Below are positions 1 through 4,914 of a stretch of 5,894 nucleotides of DNA, piece after piece. The DNA comes from TMED23 sp964643045 (GTDB lineage Bacteria; Pseudomonadota; Alphaproteobacteria; Rhodospirillales; UBA2165), in NCBI GenBank assembly GCA_964643045.1, contig CAZXSC010000145.1, positions 1-5,894 of the forward strand, in the 5' to 3' direction. The first letter of the stretch is position 1. The number at the start of each line of letters is the position of its first letter. Made by a program: the position numbers and the translations under genes. The notes under the pieces were generated by a model, which was not told the DNA's origin, ran no database searches, and worked only from the letters and a program-made list of their open reading frames with translations.

Positions 1-113
1 TAGTTAATGAGATGGTTAACTTAATCCAAATTCAGCACTCATACACAGCCAATGCAAAAGTAGTGCAAACTTCAGAAGAGCTTGTTGGATCCTTATTAGA
101 TGTCATGACCTAA
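1..113 (+). CDS. flgK: Flagellar hook/rod axial protein C-terminus, probably FlgK (5' end outside window)
   Basis: The frame starting at base 3 reads 36 codons to a TAA at 111-113. The peptide contains VNEMVNLIQIQHSYTANAKV followed by VQTSEELVGSLL. This is the C-terminal helix shared by flagellar rod, hook and hook-filament junction proteins (Flg_bbr_C type): an E-M-x-N-L segment, a Q-x-x-Y-x-A-x-A-K-V core and a T-x-x-E/D-x-(x)n-LL end. In these proteins the helix packs into the inner core of the secreted flagellar axial structure. The pattern E-M-x-N-L with Q-H-x-Y favours FlgK, but FlgE or FlgG cannot be excluded from 36 residues. The usual partner flgL does not follow; the next plus-strand sequence has no flagellar gene, so this is probably the end of a flagellar block. 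The domain call is fairly sure; the exact symbol is tentative. Confidence 0.7.
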   Translation, partial: VNEMVNLIQIQHSYTANAKVVQTSEELVGSLLDVMT

Positions 114-158
114 GGATTCAACGTTGATGATCCAAATCCTGTTATTTTGATAAGTAGG

Positions 159-195
159 AGGGTCTGGAAATTTACTGACCCTGTATGGCTATTTT
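159..195. terminator. Weak hairpin between convergent genes, possible terminator
   Basis: AGGGTC at 159-164 and GACCCT at 177-182 form a perfect 6-bp inverted repeat around a 12-base AT-rich loop. On the plus strand it lies 45 bases past the flagellar stop codon and is followed by GTATGG and then CTATTTT. On the minus strand it lies just beyond the stop of the secreted cysteine protein. Its place between two convergent genes fits a terminator, but the stem is short, the loop is long and the T tract is displaced, so it would be inefficient. Confidence 0.3.
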
Positions 196-214
196 AATGA
201 CTAACAGGGGGTGT

Positions 215-784
215 TTAGGAAGTGCTGATATAATGAACTAATACTTCACCTGACTTTGTAACCACAAAAGTTGCAGCTCTCCCAGAAATTCGCTGTCTTT
301 TTGTTGAACCCTTATACATACCTGAAATTATAAAAGATACAGCGCAGTTATTGGGTTTTTGGAAATTAATTCTTAGACTACCAAAGTTCCCATCAGACCT
401 AATAAATGTTGAATACGGGTGCCGATACATGACTGCAGCCATTCGTCTGAGGTTTATAGTGGCTCCTTTTGCTTTATTACATAAATATTTGTAATCTTTT
501 TTGTTAATACAAACCCTTTTTTTTGAATTTTTACAACTACCGTCAGTATAATTTGTATATTGTATACGTGGCTTGAATTTAGAACTATTAGTTTGGTTAT
601 TACTTCTTATGGCCGTACCCTCGCCCCTGCACTTCGCACCATTTTTTCTTAAAACATTAAATTGTCGTAAACTTAATTTAGAAAACATTACACCTTGATA
701 GACACACACTTGGCCTTGTGTGTCCTTTGCTTGGGAAGGGACTGCGATAAAGCAAAATATACTTAAAAAGAAAATAAACCTCAT
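215..784 (-). CDS. Secreted, basic six-cysteine protein of unknown function
   Basis: I do not recognise a family. The 189-residue product starts with a clear Sec signal peptide: MRFIFFLSIF, a hydrophobic core to about residue 15, and a PSQA cleavage site giving a mature protein from about Lys20. The mature chain is rich in Lys and Arg and has six cysteines (27, 52, 84, 92, 102, 147). An even number in an exported protein suggests up to three disulfides and a periplasmic or extracellular location. The middle part (60-85) is Asn/Ser/Thr-rich and probably flexible; the C-terminal third has alternating hydrophobic residues like beta strands. I chose ATG at 784 rather than the TTG codon just before it, because ATG starts the signal peptide directly. 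There is no good Shine-Dalgarno sequence. A TTGACT at 819-814 with a poor -10 (TAACAA, 797-792) would put transcription almost at the start codon. It is convergent with the flagellar gene. Confidence 0.7.
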   Translation of the reverse strand: MRFIFFLSIFCFIAVPSQAKDTQGQVCVYQGVMFSKLSLRQFNVLRKNGAKCRGEGTAIRSNNQTNSSKFKPRIQYTNYTDGSCKNSKKRVCINKKDYKYLCNKAKGATINLRRMAAVMYRHPYSTFIRSDGNFGSLRINFQKPNNCAVSFIISGMYKGSTKRQRISGRAATFVVTKSGEVLVHYISTS

Positions 785-878
785 CAAACCATTGTTATGC
801 GATTTAATTGATGAGTCAAATGGGAACTATTCCTTCAGCCTCTAAATGAAGCAAGCTAATACTAGTGCGGTCTTTAAC

Positions 879-895
879 TTTGCTCAAAGAGCAAA
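879..895. repeat. Perfect 7-3-7 palindrome next to a start codon
   Basis: TTTGCTC (879-885), spacer AAA, GAGCAAA (889-895) is a perfect inverted repeat ending five bases before the ATG at 901. It sits in the gap between the divergently read cysteine-protein gene and the chalcone isomerase-like remnant. It could be an operator half-site pair or an RNA hairpin that covers the ribosome binding region. No T tract follows, so a terminator is unlikely. Confidence 0.45.
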
Positions 896-900
896 TTGAT

Positions 901-1213
901 ATGGCACTGAAAATTGCTGCTGCACTAATTATCATGAATTATCGCGACTTTCTTCTCCTCATCGGTCTTAGCTGCTGAATGCGCTGGACTTACTTTTCCC
1001 GAGAAACACCAGGAAGCGGACGTAGAATTAATTCTAAATGGACTGGGATTGCGTGAAGCTACCATATTCAAAGTGGACGTCTATGTTGCAGCACTTTACG
1101 TAAAAACAAAATCGCCGAAAGGTAACACGCTAATTACAGCAGAAGGCCCACAAAAATTAGTCGGCTTTGGCAGCAATCACTTCCAATTCAATGAGAATTT
1201 TGGGGTTGGCTAA
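901..1213 (+). pseudogene. Chalcone isomerase-like protein, frameshifted and 3'-truncated
   Basis: From ATG 901 the first frame reads MALKIAAALIIM, then runs into a TGA at 976-978. The next frame continues the protein: IIATFFSSSVLAAEC, AGLTFPEKHQEADVELILNG, LGLREATIFKVDVYVAALYV and on to PQKLV. Removing one A in GAATT (936-940) rejoins the two parts into a normal signal peptide (cleavage near VLAA) plus a mature start. The G-x-x-F/L-P opening, the LNG-x-GLR motif and KVDVYVAALYV match bacterial chalcone isomerase-like proteins (Chalcone_3 type), exported proteins with a fold related to fatty-acid binding; their role in bacteria is not well defined. Similarity stops at about 1162, where the frame enters the antisense of the ridA 3' end and ends at TAA 1211. 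Only about 87 of the roughly 170-190 residues usual for the family remain. It is therefore broken twice. The frameshift could be a sequencing error; the 3' loss could not. Confidence 0.75.
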
Positions 1214-1549
1214 AGAGCTAATATTAGCCCACGTGGAAGCCGGAATATGATCATCATTGAGATATTCAGTCCTGTGCTTAACGTGAATAGGAAGTGCGCT
1301 GGGATCAGTAGAAAGAACATTTATTTTAACTATATCTTTTACACCAAAACCAGCATCTTCCAAGATCAAAAGAATATTCCGCCAACATTGTTCATCCTGT
1401 TCTTCTATATTTTCTGGTAGGGTTCCATCTGGCTTTATGCCTATCTGCCCAGCAAGGTAAAGCCAACGAGCATCGGGCGGAACTTCTACTGAATGACTGT
1501 AAAGTCCCCCGGGGGGTGAAACTGTTTTGGGATTTCGAGTGATAAGCAT
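1157..1549 (-). CDS. RidA (YjgF/YER057c/UK114) family protein lacking the catalytic arginine
   Basis: The 130-residue protein covers the whole family length. It shows GGLYSHSV (14-21), LYLAGQIG (30-37), a long helix with NILLILEDAGFGVKDIVKI (58-76) and the C-terminal strand ILIELEVIAAKA (118-129). RidA proteins are cytosolic trimers; the archetype hydrolyses reactive 2-aminoacrylate and other enamine/imine intermediates from PLP enzymes. Tyr17 and Glu121 match conserved active-site residues, but the arginine of the P-A-R motif (Arg105 in E. coli RidA) is Ser105 here (PAST). Proteins of this Arg-less group are not expected to have the classical deaminase activity, and their substrate is unknown. 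The start is firm: ATG at 1549 has AGGAGG at 1560-1555, five bases away. The gene stands alone, shielded from upstream minus-strand transcription by the terminator at 1773-1808, and its 3' end abuts the chalcone isomerase-like remnant. A C6G5 run lies in codons 10-15. Confidence 0.9.
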   Translation of the reverse strand: MLITRNPKTVSPPGGLYSHSVEVPPDARWLYLAGQIGIKPDGTLPENIEEQDEQCWRNILLILEDAGFGVKDIVKINVLSTDPSALPIHVKHRTEYLNDDHIPASTWANISSLANPKILIELEVIAAKAD

Positions 1550-1695
1550 TTGATCCTCCTTTGAATTTCTTGAAATGAGAGCCGAAATTCAAAGAATAAG
1601 TCATGAAGCCTTGCCCAATCAAACAGTTTGACACTAATTACGCTTATTAACCCCAAACTTATCTGAGCGACGTCACCAATAAAGCTAGGCACATG

Positions 1696-1709
1696 TTTTT
1701 TTGGGGGGG
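1696..1709 (+). repeat. Adjacent T7 and G7 homopolymer runs upstream of ridA-like gene
   Basis: Seven T (1696-1702) are followed directly by seven G (1703-1709). They lie about 150 bases upstream of the ridA-like start. The 1550-1772 gap otherwise holds the ridA ribosome binding site and a bulged hairpin at 1721-1739 (CCACTAG ... CTAAGTGG); I see no convincing promoter. Runs like these are prone to slippage and to sequencing error. Confidence 0.5.
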
Positions 1710-1772
1710 TATATCTCTTTCCACTAGAGGTCTAAGTGGCCTAAGGACGTAACAATCAAGTTATATTATTGA

Positions 1773-1808
1773 AAAATAGAGACGGATGAAAACATCCGTC
1801 TCTATTTT
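1773..1808. terminator. Strong bidirectional Rho-independent terminator
   Basis: A perfect 16-bp stem, AAAATAGAGACGGATG (1773-1788) and its complement (1793-1808), closes on an AAAA loop. The stem has A at one base and T at the other, so each strand gives a GC-containing hairpin ending in a U tract. On the minus strand it ends the small-ORF region (2037-1807) and protects ridA from read-through. No plus-strand gene ends close by, since the remnant gene stops at 1213. Confidence 0.85.
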
Positions 1809-1881
1809 ATAGCAAGGTTTGGGGAGGAGTAACCTTGCCAATAACATAAACAATTCGACTGGAGACTTCTACTTCTGCCAT
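1807..1881 (-). CDS. Possible 24-codon ORF ending at the terminator
   Basis: ATG at 1881 opens a 24-codon frame beginning MAEVEVSSRIVYVIGKV and ending in a TAA at 1809-1807, which touches the base of the terminator stem. It lies 48 bases downstream of the TAG-interrupted membrane ORF on the same strand, so the two could share a transcript. There is no recognisable ribosome binding site (GAACAGA precedes the ATG) and the length is within chance. The tight junction with the terminator is the only argument for it. Confidence 0.2.
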   Translation of the reverse strand: MAEVEVSSRIVYVIGKVTPPQTLL

Positions 1882-1929
1882 TCTGTTCGTACTCCACTAA
1901 TCAGGATACCTTAGCCGAGGTATTTATAA

Positions 1930-2037
1930 TCAAAAAATAAGCCACAGTAAAAAAGCAATAACTAGGATTGTTACTATTGACTAGATACCAATACTTAAAG
2001 TACCAGAAGCGGCAGTCTCTTTGAATATTTTGCTCAT
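1930..2037 (-). pseudogene. Tiny single-helix membrane peptide ORF interrupted by in-frame TAG
   Basis: ATG 2037 starts MSKIFKETAASGTLSIGI, then TAG (1983-1981), then SIVTILVIAFLLWLIF in the same frame and TGA at 1932-1930. Read through, it would be a 35-codon peptide with a charged N-terminus and one hydrophobic helix of about 20 residues, as in small membrane proteins. Stopped at TAG, it loses the helix. The ribosome binding site is the best in the window: AAGGAGG at 2052-2046, eight bases before the ATG. A strong terminator lies downstream on the same strand. This arrangement (strong start site, tiny ORF, terminator) looks like a real small gene. The TAG may be a recent point mutation (for example from CAG), a sequencing error, a suppressed codon, or a sign that only the 18-residue peptide is made. 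I do not recognise a family. Confidence 0.45.
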
Positions 2038-2055
2038 AGTGAACCCCTCCTTCCT

Positions 2056-2227
2056 AGATAATATTTCACTGGGTCGTTTTTTGGTCATTGATTAAGATAA
2101 ATTTTAATCTAATCCCGTCCCTGGAGTGGTCTTTTAAAACTGACCAAACCCTATTTCATCGATTAGAAACCTAGCCTAGACAAGTCAGCAAATTTCTGGC
2201 TTCATCCGTTGTGTTAAATTTTATTTT
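2056..2227. other. Intergenic region with no gene seen; one imperfect palindrome
   Basis: This AT-rich gap lies between the divergent small-ORF unit (minus) and the NTF2-like gene (plus), so it should hold promoters for both. The only structure I can point to is TGGTC (2127-2131) and GACCA (2142-2146) flanking an AT-rich core with TTTTAAAA. It could be an operator, but a match of this size arises by chance. I find no convincing -35/-10 pair for the minus-strand unit. Confidence 0.3.
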
Positions 2228-2257
2228 TTGACATCATTTTAAACTCGAAACCATAAT
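2228..2257 (+). promoter_or_regulatory. Sigma70-like promoter for the NTF2-like gene
   Basis: TTGACA at 2228-2233 is a perfect -35 box. CATAAT at 2252-2257, 18 bases on, matches five of six -10 positions. Transcription would then start near 2264, only a few bases before the ATG at 2269 and within or just after the ribosome binding site GGGAGG (2258-2263). Either the message is nearly leaderless or the true -10 lies elsewhere. Confidence 0.45.
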
Positions 2258-2268
2258 GGGAGGAATTT

Positions 2269-2640
2269 ATGACACCTAAAGAGCTAGTCTTAAGCGGGTA
2301 TAAGTGTTTCGCAGAAGGAGATATGGATGGCCTGGCAAAGAATTTTCATGAGAATGCTATAATTAAATGCAATGGAAACCATGAATTTTCAGGCGAATAC
2401 AACGGTTTTAACGATTGGCTGCAGAATTTTTTGGCACACATACCAACAAAATACCCAAATTTTCAACTTAGTATTTTAAACACCGTTGCGGAAGATAATC
2501 GAGTACACGTGCATGTAAAACTTACAGCTGATAATCTAAATGCTGAAGCAGTCCACATGTTTGTTGTTGAAAATGGTTTTCAGACAGAATTTTATATATT
2601 TGATGATTCGCAAAAAATTGCTAAAGCGCTCAGTAGTTAA
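2269..2640 (+). CDS. NTF2/SnoaL-like small protein
   Basis: The 123-residue protein has the layout of the NTF2-like superfamily (SnoaL or ketosteroid-isomerase-like cone fold). It has an N-terminal helix with YKCFAEGDMDGLAKNFHENA (11-30), where the F-A-x-G-D-x-x-x-L then F-H-x-x-A pattern is typical; a GEYNGFNDWLQNFL helix (42-55); and then alternating strands (NFQLSILNTVAEDNRVHVHV, 64-83) with a final EFYIFDD strand (107-113). Members may be isomerases, cyclases, hydrolases or simple ligand-binding proteins; catalytic residues cannot be assigned here. There is no signal peptide, so it is probably cytosolic. The start is supported by GGGAGG five bases before the ATG. It stands as a single gene with no same-strand neighbour close enough to form an operon. 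The ensuing 199 bases to 2839 hold no gene; an AT-only-type stem (AGTTAAA 2736-2742, TTTAACT 2752-2758) is too weak to call a terminator. Confidence 0.75.
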   Translation: MTPKELVLSGYKCFAEGDMDGLAKNFHENAIIKCNGNHEFSGEYNGFNDWLQNFLAHIPTKYPNFQLSILNTVAEDNRVHVHVKLTADNLNAEAVHMFVVENGFQTEFYIFDDSQKIAKALSS

Positions 2641-2839
2641 GAGTATTATTCCACAGAACATGGGAAGAATTTTAAGACCTAAATAAAAACTCACCTCATT
2701 CCATTGTGATGCTCCGTGGATATTGCGGATGCATAAGTTAAATATTACTTGTTTAACTAAAAATAACTGGGGCAAATGGTTAACAATAATTTTAGTCGAC
2801 CCACTAGAATGGACTCTTTAATCTAGAAATTAGAAGCAG

Positions 2840-3091
2840 CTAGTTTTTGAAAGGATCATTGTTCAAAATAATTTCGTCTATGACTAGTTTTTCACTCTTA
2901 ACCCCTACAAAGAGATTATTCATGTCAACCAAAGGATCATCAGAATTATTATATCGATTTAACAACCACTCCTCGACCTTATCCTCTGTATCCAAATCGG
3001 GATCCTCTGTGGTTCTCATATCCTTCCGAGTAACCAATGTCCCATCGTCCATGTGAAAATCAATATGATAAGTAACAACCCAGAATGACAA
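2840..3091 (-). CDS. Acidic 83-residue hypothetical protein
   Basis: I recognise no family. The protein is rich in Asp and Glu. It starts with a probable beta hairpin (SFWVVTYHIDFHMDDGTLVT), has a helix around EDKVEEWLLNRYNN (36-49), and ends in strands VGVKSEKLVIDEIIL (62-76). It has no signal peptide or membrane segment, so a small soluble alpha/beta protein is likely. The proposed start is TTG at 3091, supported by AGAGGA at 3103-3098, six bases upstream. No ATG lies near it; the first internal ATG is at residue 14 and would cut off the first strand. A plus-strand frame of 69 codons overlaps it, but that frame is a serine-rich antisense shadow with no matching ribosome binding site. The gene is divergent from the deacetylase gene, with a 99-base AT-rich gap between the two starts. 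Confidence 0.6.
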   Translation of the reverse strand: MSFWVVTYHIDFHMDDGTLVTRKDMRTTEDPDLDTEDKVEEWLLNRYNNSDDPLVDMNNLFVGVKSEKLVIDEIILNNDPFKN

Positions 3092-3097
3092 TAGTAT

Positions 3098-3103
3098 TCC
3101 TCT
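3098..3103 (-). promoter_or_regulatory. Ribosome binding site that fixes a TTG start
   Basis: AGAGGA on the minus strand lies six bases before the TTG at 3091-3089. It is the main reason for starting the 83-residue protein there, since the frame stays open further upstream. Confidence 0.55.
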
Positions 3104-3178
3104 AAACTTAACGTGTATTCTCGTGAAATTTACAATAACATAAATAAAAAATTATTAAGAATTTAGTTGGACAGTTTT

Positions 3179-3193
3179 AGGAGGCACAAATTG
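3179..3193 (+). promoter_or_regulatory. Ribosome binding site that moves the deacetylase start to TTG 3191
   Basis: AGGAGG (3179-3184), a six-base spacer CACAAA, then TTG (3191-3193). An earlier in-frame TTG at 3167 would place this site inside the coding region and add eight residues (FRRH-type, basic) that do not fit the family's N-terminus. The later TTG is therefore preferred. Confidence 0.8.
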
Positions 3194-4351
3194 AACGATG
3201 TTTCTTCCACAGCTGAAATATTATCTCAGCTTATCTCATTTGATACGACTTCTTCAAAATCCAATCAGCCGATGATAAATTTTATTTCAGAATTTCTTAA
3301 TGGGTATAATATCAGTTGTAATATTGGGTCCAATCAAGAGGGGACAAAAGGAGATTTGCTCGCAACAATAGGCCCTATGGTCGAAGGTGGCATTGTTTTG
3401 TCGGGGCATACTGACACTGTTCCAGTGGATGGTCAAAATTGGAATAGCGACCCATTTAAACTTATAAAAAGAAATAATCTGTTATTTGGTCGAGGATCCT
3501 GTGACATGAAAGGATTTATTGCTGTTGTGCTCTCACTCATCCCTGAAATTCAGGCGCTCAAGCTCAGAGTGCCTTTACACCTTGCATTTAGTTATGACGA
3601 AGAAATTGGCTGCCTAGGTGCACCGGGATTAATTGCTCGGCTAATTGAAGACGTTCCCGCGCCAATGGGGGCTATTATTGGTGAGCCAACGGGAATGAAG
3701 CTGGTAAACGCACACAAAGGTGGGTCACTTTTTGAAACTGAAATAACAGGACATCCTGGACATGCCTCGCAAACACAAGCTGGGGTAAACGCCATAACAG
3801 TAGCTGCCGAATGCATAGTGTTTTTAAATACCATAGCAAATGCTTTCAAAAACAAAGGCGCTCGAGACGAGAGAATGGAACCTCCATACAGTACGATTAA
3901 TATTGGTACCATTGATGGTGGAACTGCAGGCAATATCATCGCCGGAAGCTGCCGATTTTCCTGGGGGTGTCGCGCCATTACAGATCAGGATGTAAACGAC
4001 TTGATTAAGGAATTCTCCGATCACTGTATGGACAAAATATTACCGCCTCTCGTAATAATTAATAAGGATGTGAATATTACCACAAAAAAAGTTAATAGTG
4101 TTCCACCGTTAGTACAAGAGAAACAAAATCCTGTAGAACTAATTGTCCGGCAGTTGACAGGTCAGAATCAAACGGTTGGTGTGGCTTTTGGAACTGAGGC
4201 AGGGTTATTCAGTGAAGCGGGTATTCCCTCAATAGTTTATGGACCCGGCCATATAGAACAAGCCCACAAGCCTGACGAATACATATCAACCACACAATTG
4301 GAAGAATGTTCCAATTTTATCAGAAAGTTAGCCAAATGGGCCACAAAATGA
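3191..4351 (+). CDS. argE: Acetylornithine deacetylase-type M20 metallohydrolase
   Basis: The 386-residue product has the length and motifs of ArgE, which hydrolyses N-acetyl-L-ornithine to ornithine and acetate in arginine synthesis. It is cytosolic and uses two metal ions. Numbering from TTG 3191: SGHTDTVP (metal His73, catalytic-site Asp75), GRGSCDMKGF (bridging Asp105), YDEEIG (general base Glu137, metal Glu138), GEPTG (Glu165), the dimerisation lid domain with GHPGHASQ (His191), GTEAGLF (334-340) and GPGHIEQAHKPDEYI (metal His359). All key residues are present. GRG-S/T-CDMKGF and the GEPT-then-HKG order favour ArgE over DapE or carboxypeptidase G2. It has no arginine-pathway neighbour, so a paralogue acting on another N-acyl amino acid is possible. 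It is divergent from the 83-residue protein gene. No clear terminator follows; the 4352-4459 gap holds nothing I can identify. Confidence 0.88.
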   Translation: MNDVSSTAEILSQLISFDTTSSKSNQPMINFISEFLNGYNISCNIGSNQEGTKGDLLATIGPMVEGGIVLSGHTDTVPVDGQNWNSDPFKLIKRNNLLFGRGSCDMKGFIAVVLSLIPEIQALKLRVPLHLAFSYDEEIGCLGAPGLIARLIEDVPAPMGAIIGEPTGMKLVNAHKGGSLFETEITGHPGHASQTQAGVNAITVAAECIVFLNTIANAFKNKGARDERMEPPYSTINIGTIDGGTAGNIIAGSCRFSWGCRAITDQDVNDLIKEFSDHCMDKILPPLVIINKDVNITTKKVNSVPPLVQEKQNPVELIVRQLTGQNQTVGVAFGTEAGLFSEAGIPSIVYGPGHIEQAHKPDEYISTTQLEECSNFIRKLAKWATK

Positions 4352-4459
4352 TTACCTCTACACCAAAGCACCTGCCATGATAGCCTACATGCATAACCAA
4401 AAACGCGTCAGCAATAGGCTTCGAAATCAGTGCACTGTGTAACATACCACTAAGATGAC

Positions 4460-4480
4460 TTTATCAATAACATTGATAAA
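4460..4480. repeat. Perfect 9-3-9 palindrome upstream of a membrane-protein gene
   Basis: TTTATCAAT (4460-4468), spacer AAC, ATTGATAAA (4472-4480). It ends 24 bases before the ATG at 4505 and starts 109 bases after the deacetylase stop. It is AT-rich and has no T tract, so a DNA-binding operator is more likely than a terminator. The half-site contains ATCAA/TTGAT, but in the opposite orientation to an FNR box, so I do not call it one. Confidence 0.5.
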
Positions 4481-4504
4481 CTATTTGGATGATTAGGTTT
4501 CAGC

Positions 4505-4726
4505 ATGCTCGAAAGAATTTTGATAATAATTCACTGGCTCGTGTATGGTTTGGTATTACTTACTATTTTTTCTGTGATTATACGTCTGATCAAAAATGGG
4601 CAATTAGATGCCGCAACTCAGGATATTTTTCGTTACAGTATAGGAGCATTAGCAGCGTATATCACAATACTCTGGATAATAAAAAGAAAGTGGATATATT
4701 TTCCTTGGCAACACGATAAGAATTAA
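4505..4726 (+). CDS. Two-helix inner-membrane protein, 73 residues
   Basis: I recognise no named family. The chain begins MLERILIIIHWLVYGLVLL and has a first membrane helix at about residues 5-26. A short polar loop follows with RLIKNGQLDAATQD (27-40), then a second helix at about 44-61 (YSIGALAAYITILWII), and a basic, aromatic tail (KRKWIYFPWQ, 62-71). Positive charges after each helix fit a small inner-membrane hairpin protein. The ATG at 4505 is preceded by a modest ribosome binding site (TTAGG, seven bases away). A longer frame starting at 4489 overlaps it in another phase; it is polar and compositionally unlike a protein, so it is a shadow. A perfect palindrome at 4460-4480 lies just upstream and may control it. 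Its stop codon overlaps the stop of a doubtful minus-strand ORF. Confidence 0.7.
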   Translation: MLERILIIIHWLVYGLVLLTIFSVIIRLIKNGQLDAATQDIFRYSIGALAAYITILWIIKRKWIYFPWQHDKN

Positions 4727-4914
4727 CGATAACTAAACCCTTTCAATTTTCTTCGTCTATTTGGAGATAAAATCTTCAACTCCTCGCACATAGTAAGCCT
4801 TTTCACGATGTCTCGTCCTGAACATGAATCAATAAAACCGGAAATGGTGGGCATGGCACTAGTTATATCCCTATCAAGGACACACCAATATTCAATTGAA
4901 TTAACAACTGTCAA
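4723..4914 (-). CDS. Doubtful 63-codon ORF, convergent with the membrane protein
   Basis: The frame starts at TTG 4914 (MTVVNSIEYWCVLDRD...) and ends with a basic tail (NRRRKLKGF) at TAA 4725-4723, where its stop overlaps the stop of the 73-residue gene. No family is recognised. The ribosome binding site is poor (AGTAGGTG lies too close to the TTG); an internal ATG at 4854 has none. The opposite strand is also open over 4733-4945 and has an ATG at 4808 giving 46 codons, equally unconvincing. One of the two may be a degraded gene, or the stretch may be plain intergenic DNA up to the composition change near 4980. Confidence 0.22.
   Translation of the reverse strand: MTVVNSIEYWCVLDRDITSAMPTISGFIDSCSGRDIVKRLTMCEELKILSPNRRRKLKGFSYR

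Noticed and set aside
185..238. 17-codon ORF after AGTAGGAGGG
   Set aside because: The ribosome-binding-like sequence is about 22 bases from the ATG, and the frame is short and antisense to the secreted protein's 3' end.
1392..1692. Minus-strand frames of 80 and 68 codons overlapping the ridA-like gene
   Set aside because: They are alternative frames of ridA and its leader; they lack ribosome binding sites and family motifs, while ridA has a full set.
2736..2758. AGTTAAA/TTTAACT hairpin after the NTF2-like gene
   Set aside because: A single G-C pair in the stem of seven and no T tract; too weak for a terminator and common by chance in AT-rich DNA.
2536..2775. Minus-strand 79-codon frame over the end of the NTF2-like gene
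   Set aside because: Antisense shadow with no ribosome binding site; the plus-strand protein shows a family pattern.
2847..3056. Plus-strand 69-codon frame opposite the acidic hypothetical protein
   Set aside because: Serine-rich, low-complexity composition and no upstream ribosome binding site; the minus-strand frame has both a plausible fold pattern and a site.
3592..4024. Minus-strand frames of 128 and 66 codons inside the deacetylase gene
   Set aside because: Antisense of a protein with intact catalytic motifs.
4460..4480. FNR or CRP site reading of the palindrome
   Set aside because: The half-sites are in the reverse order for FNR (TTGAT-N4-ATCAA) and the TGTGA/TCACA core of CRP is missing.
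4489..4719. Plus-strand 76-codon frame overlapping the two-helix membrane protein
   Set aside because: Out-of-phase shadow; the frame from 4505 gives two clean membrane helices with flanking positive charges.
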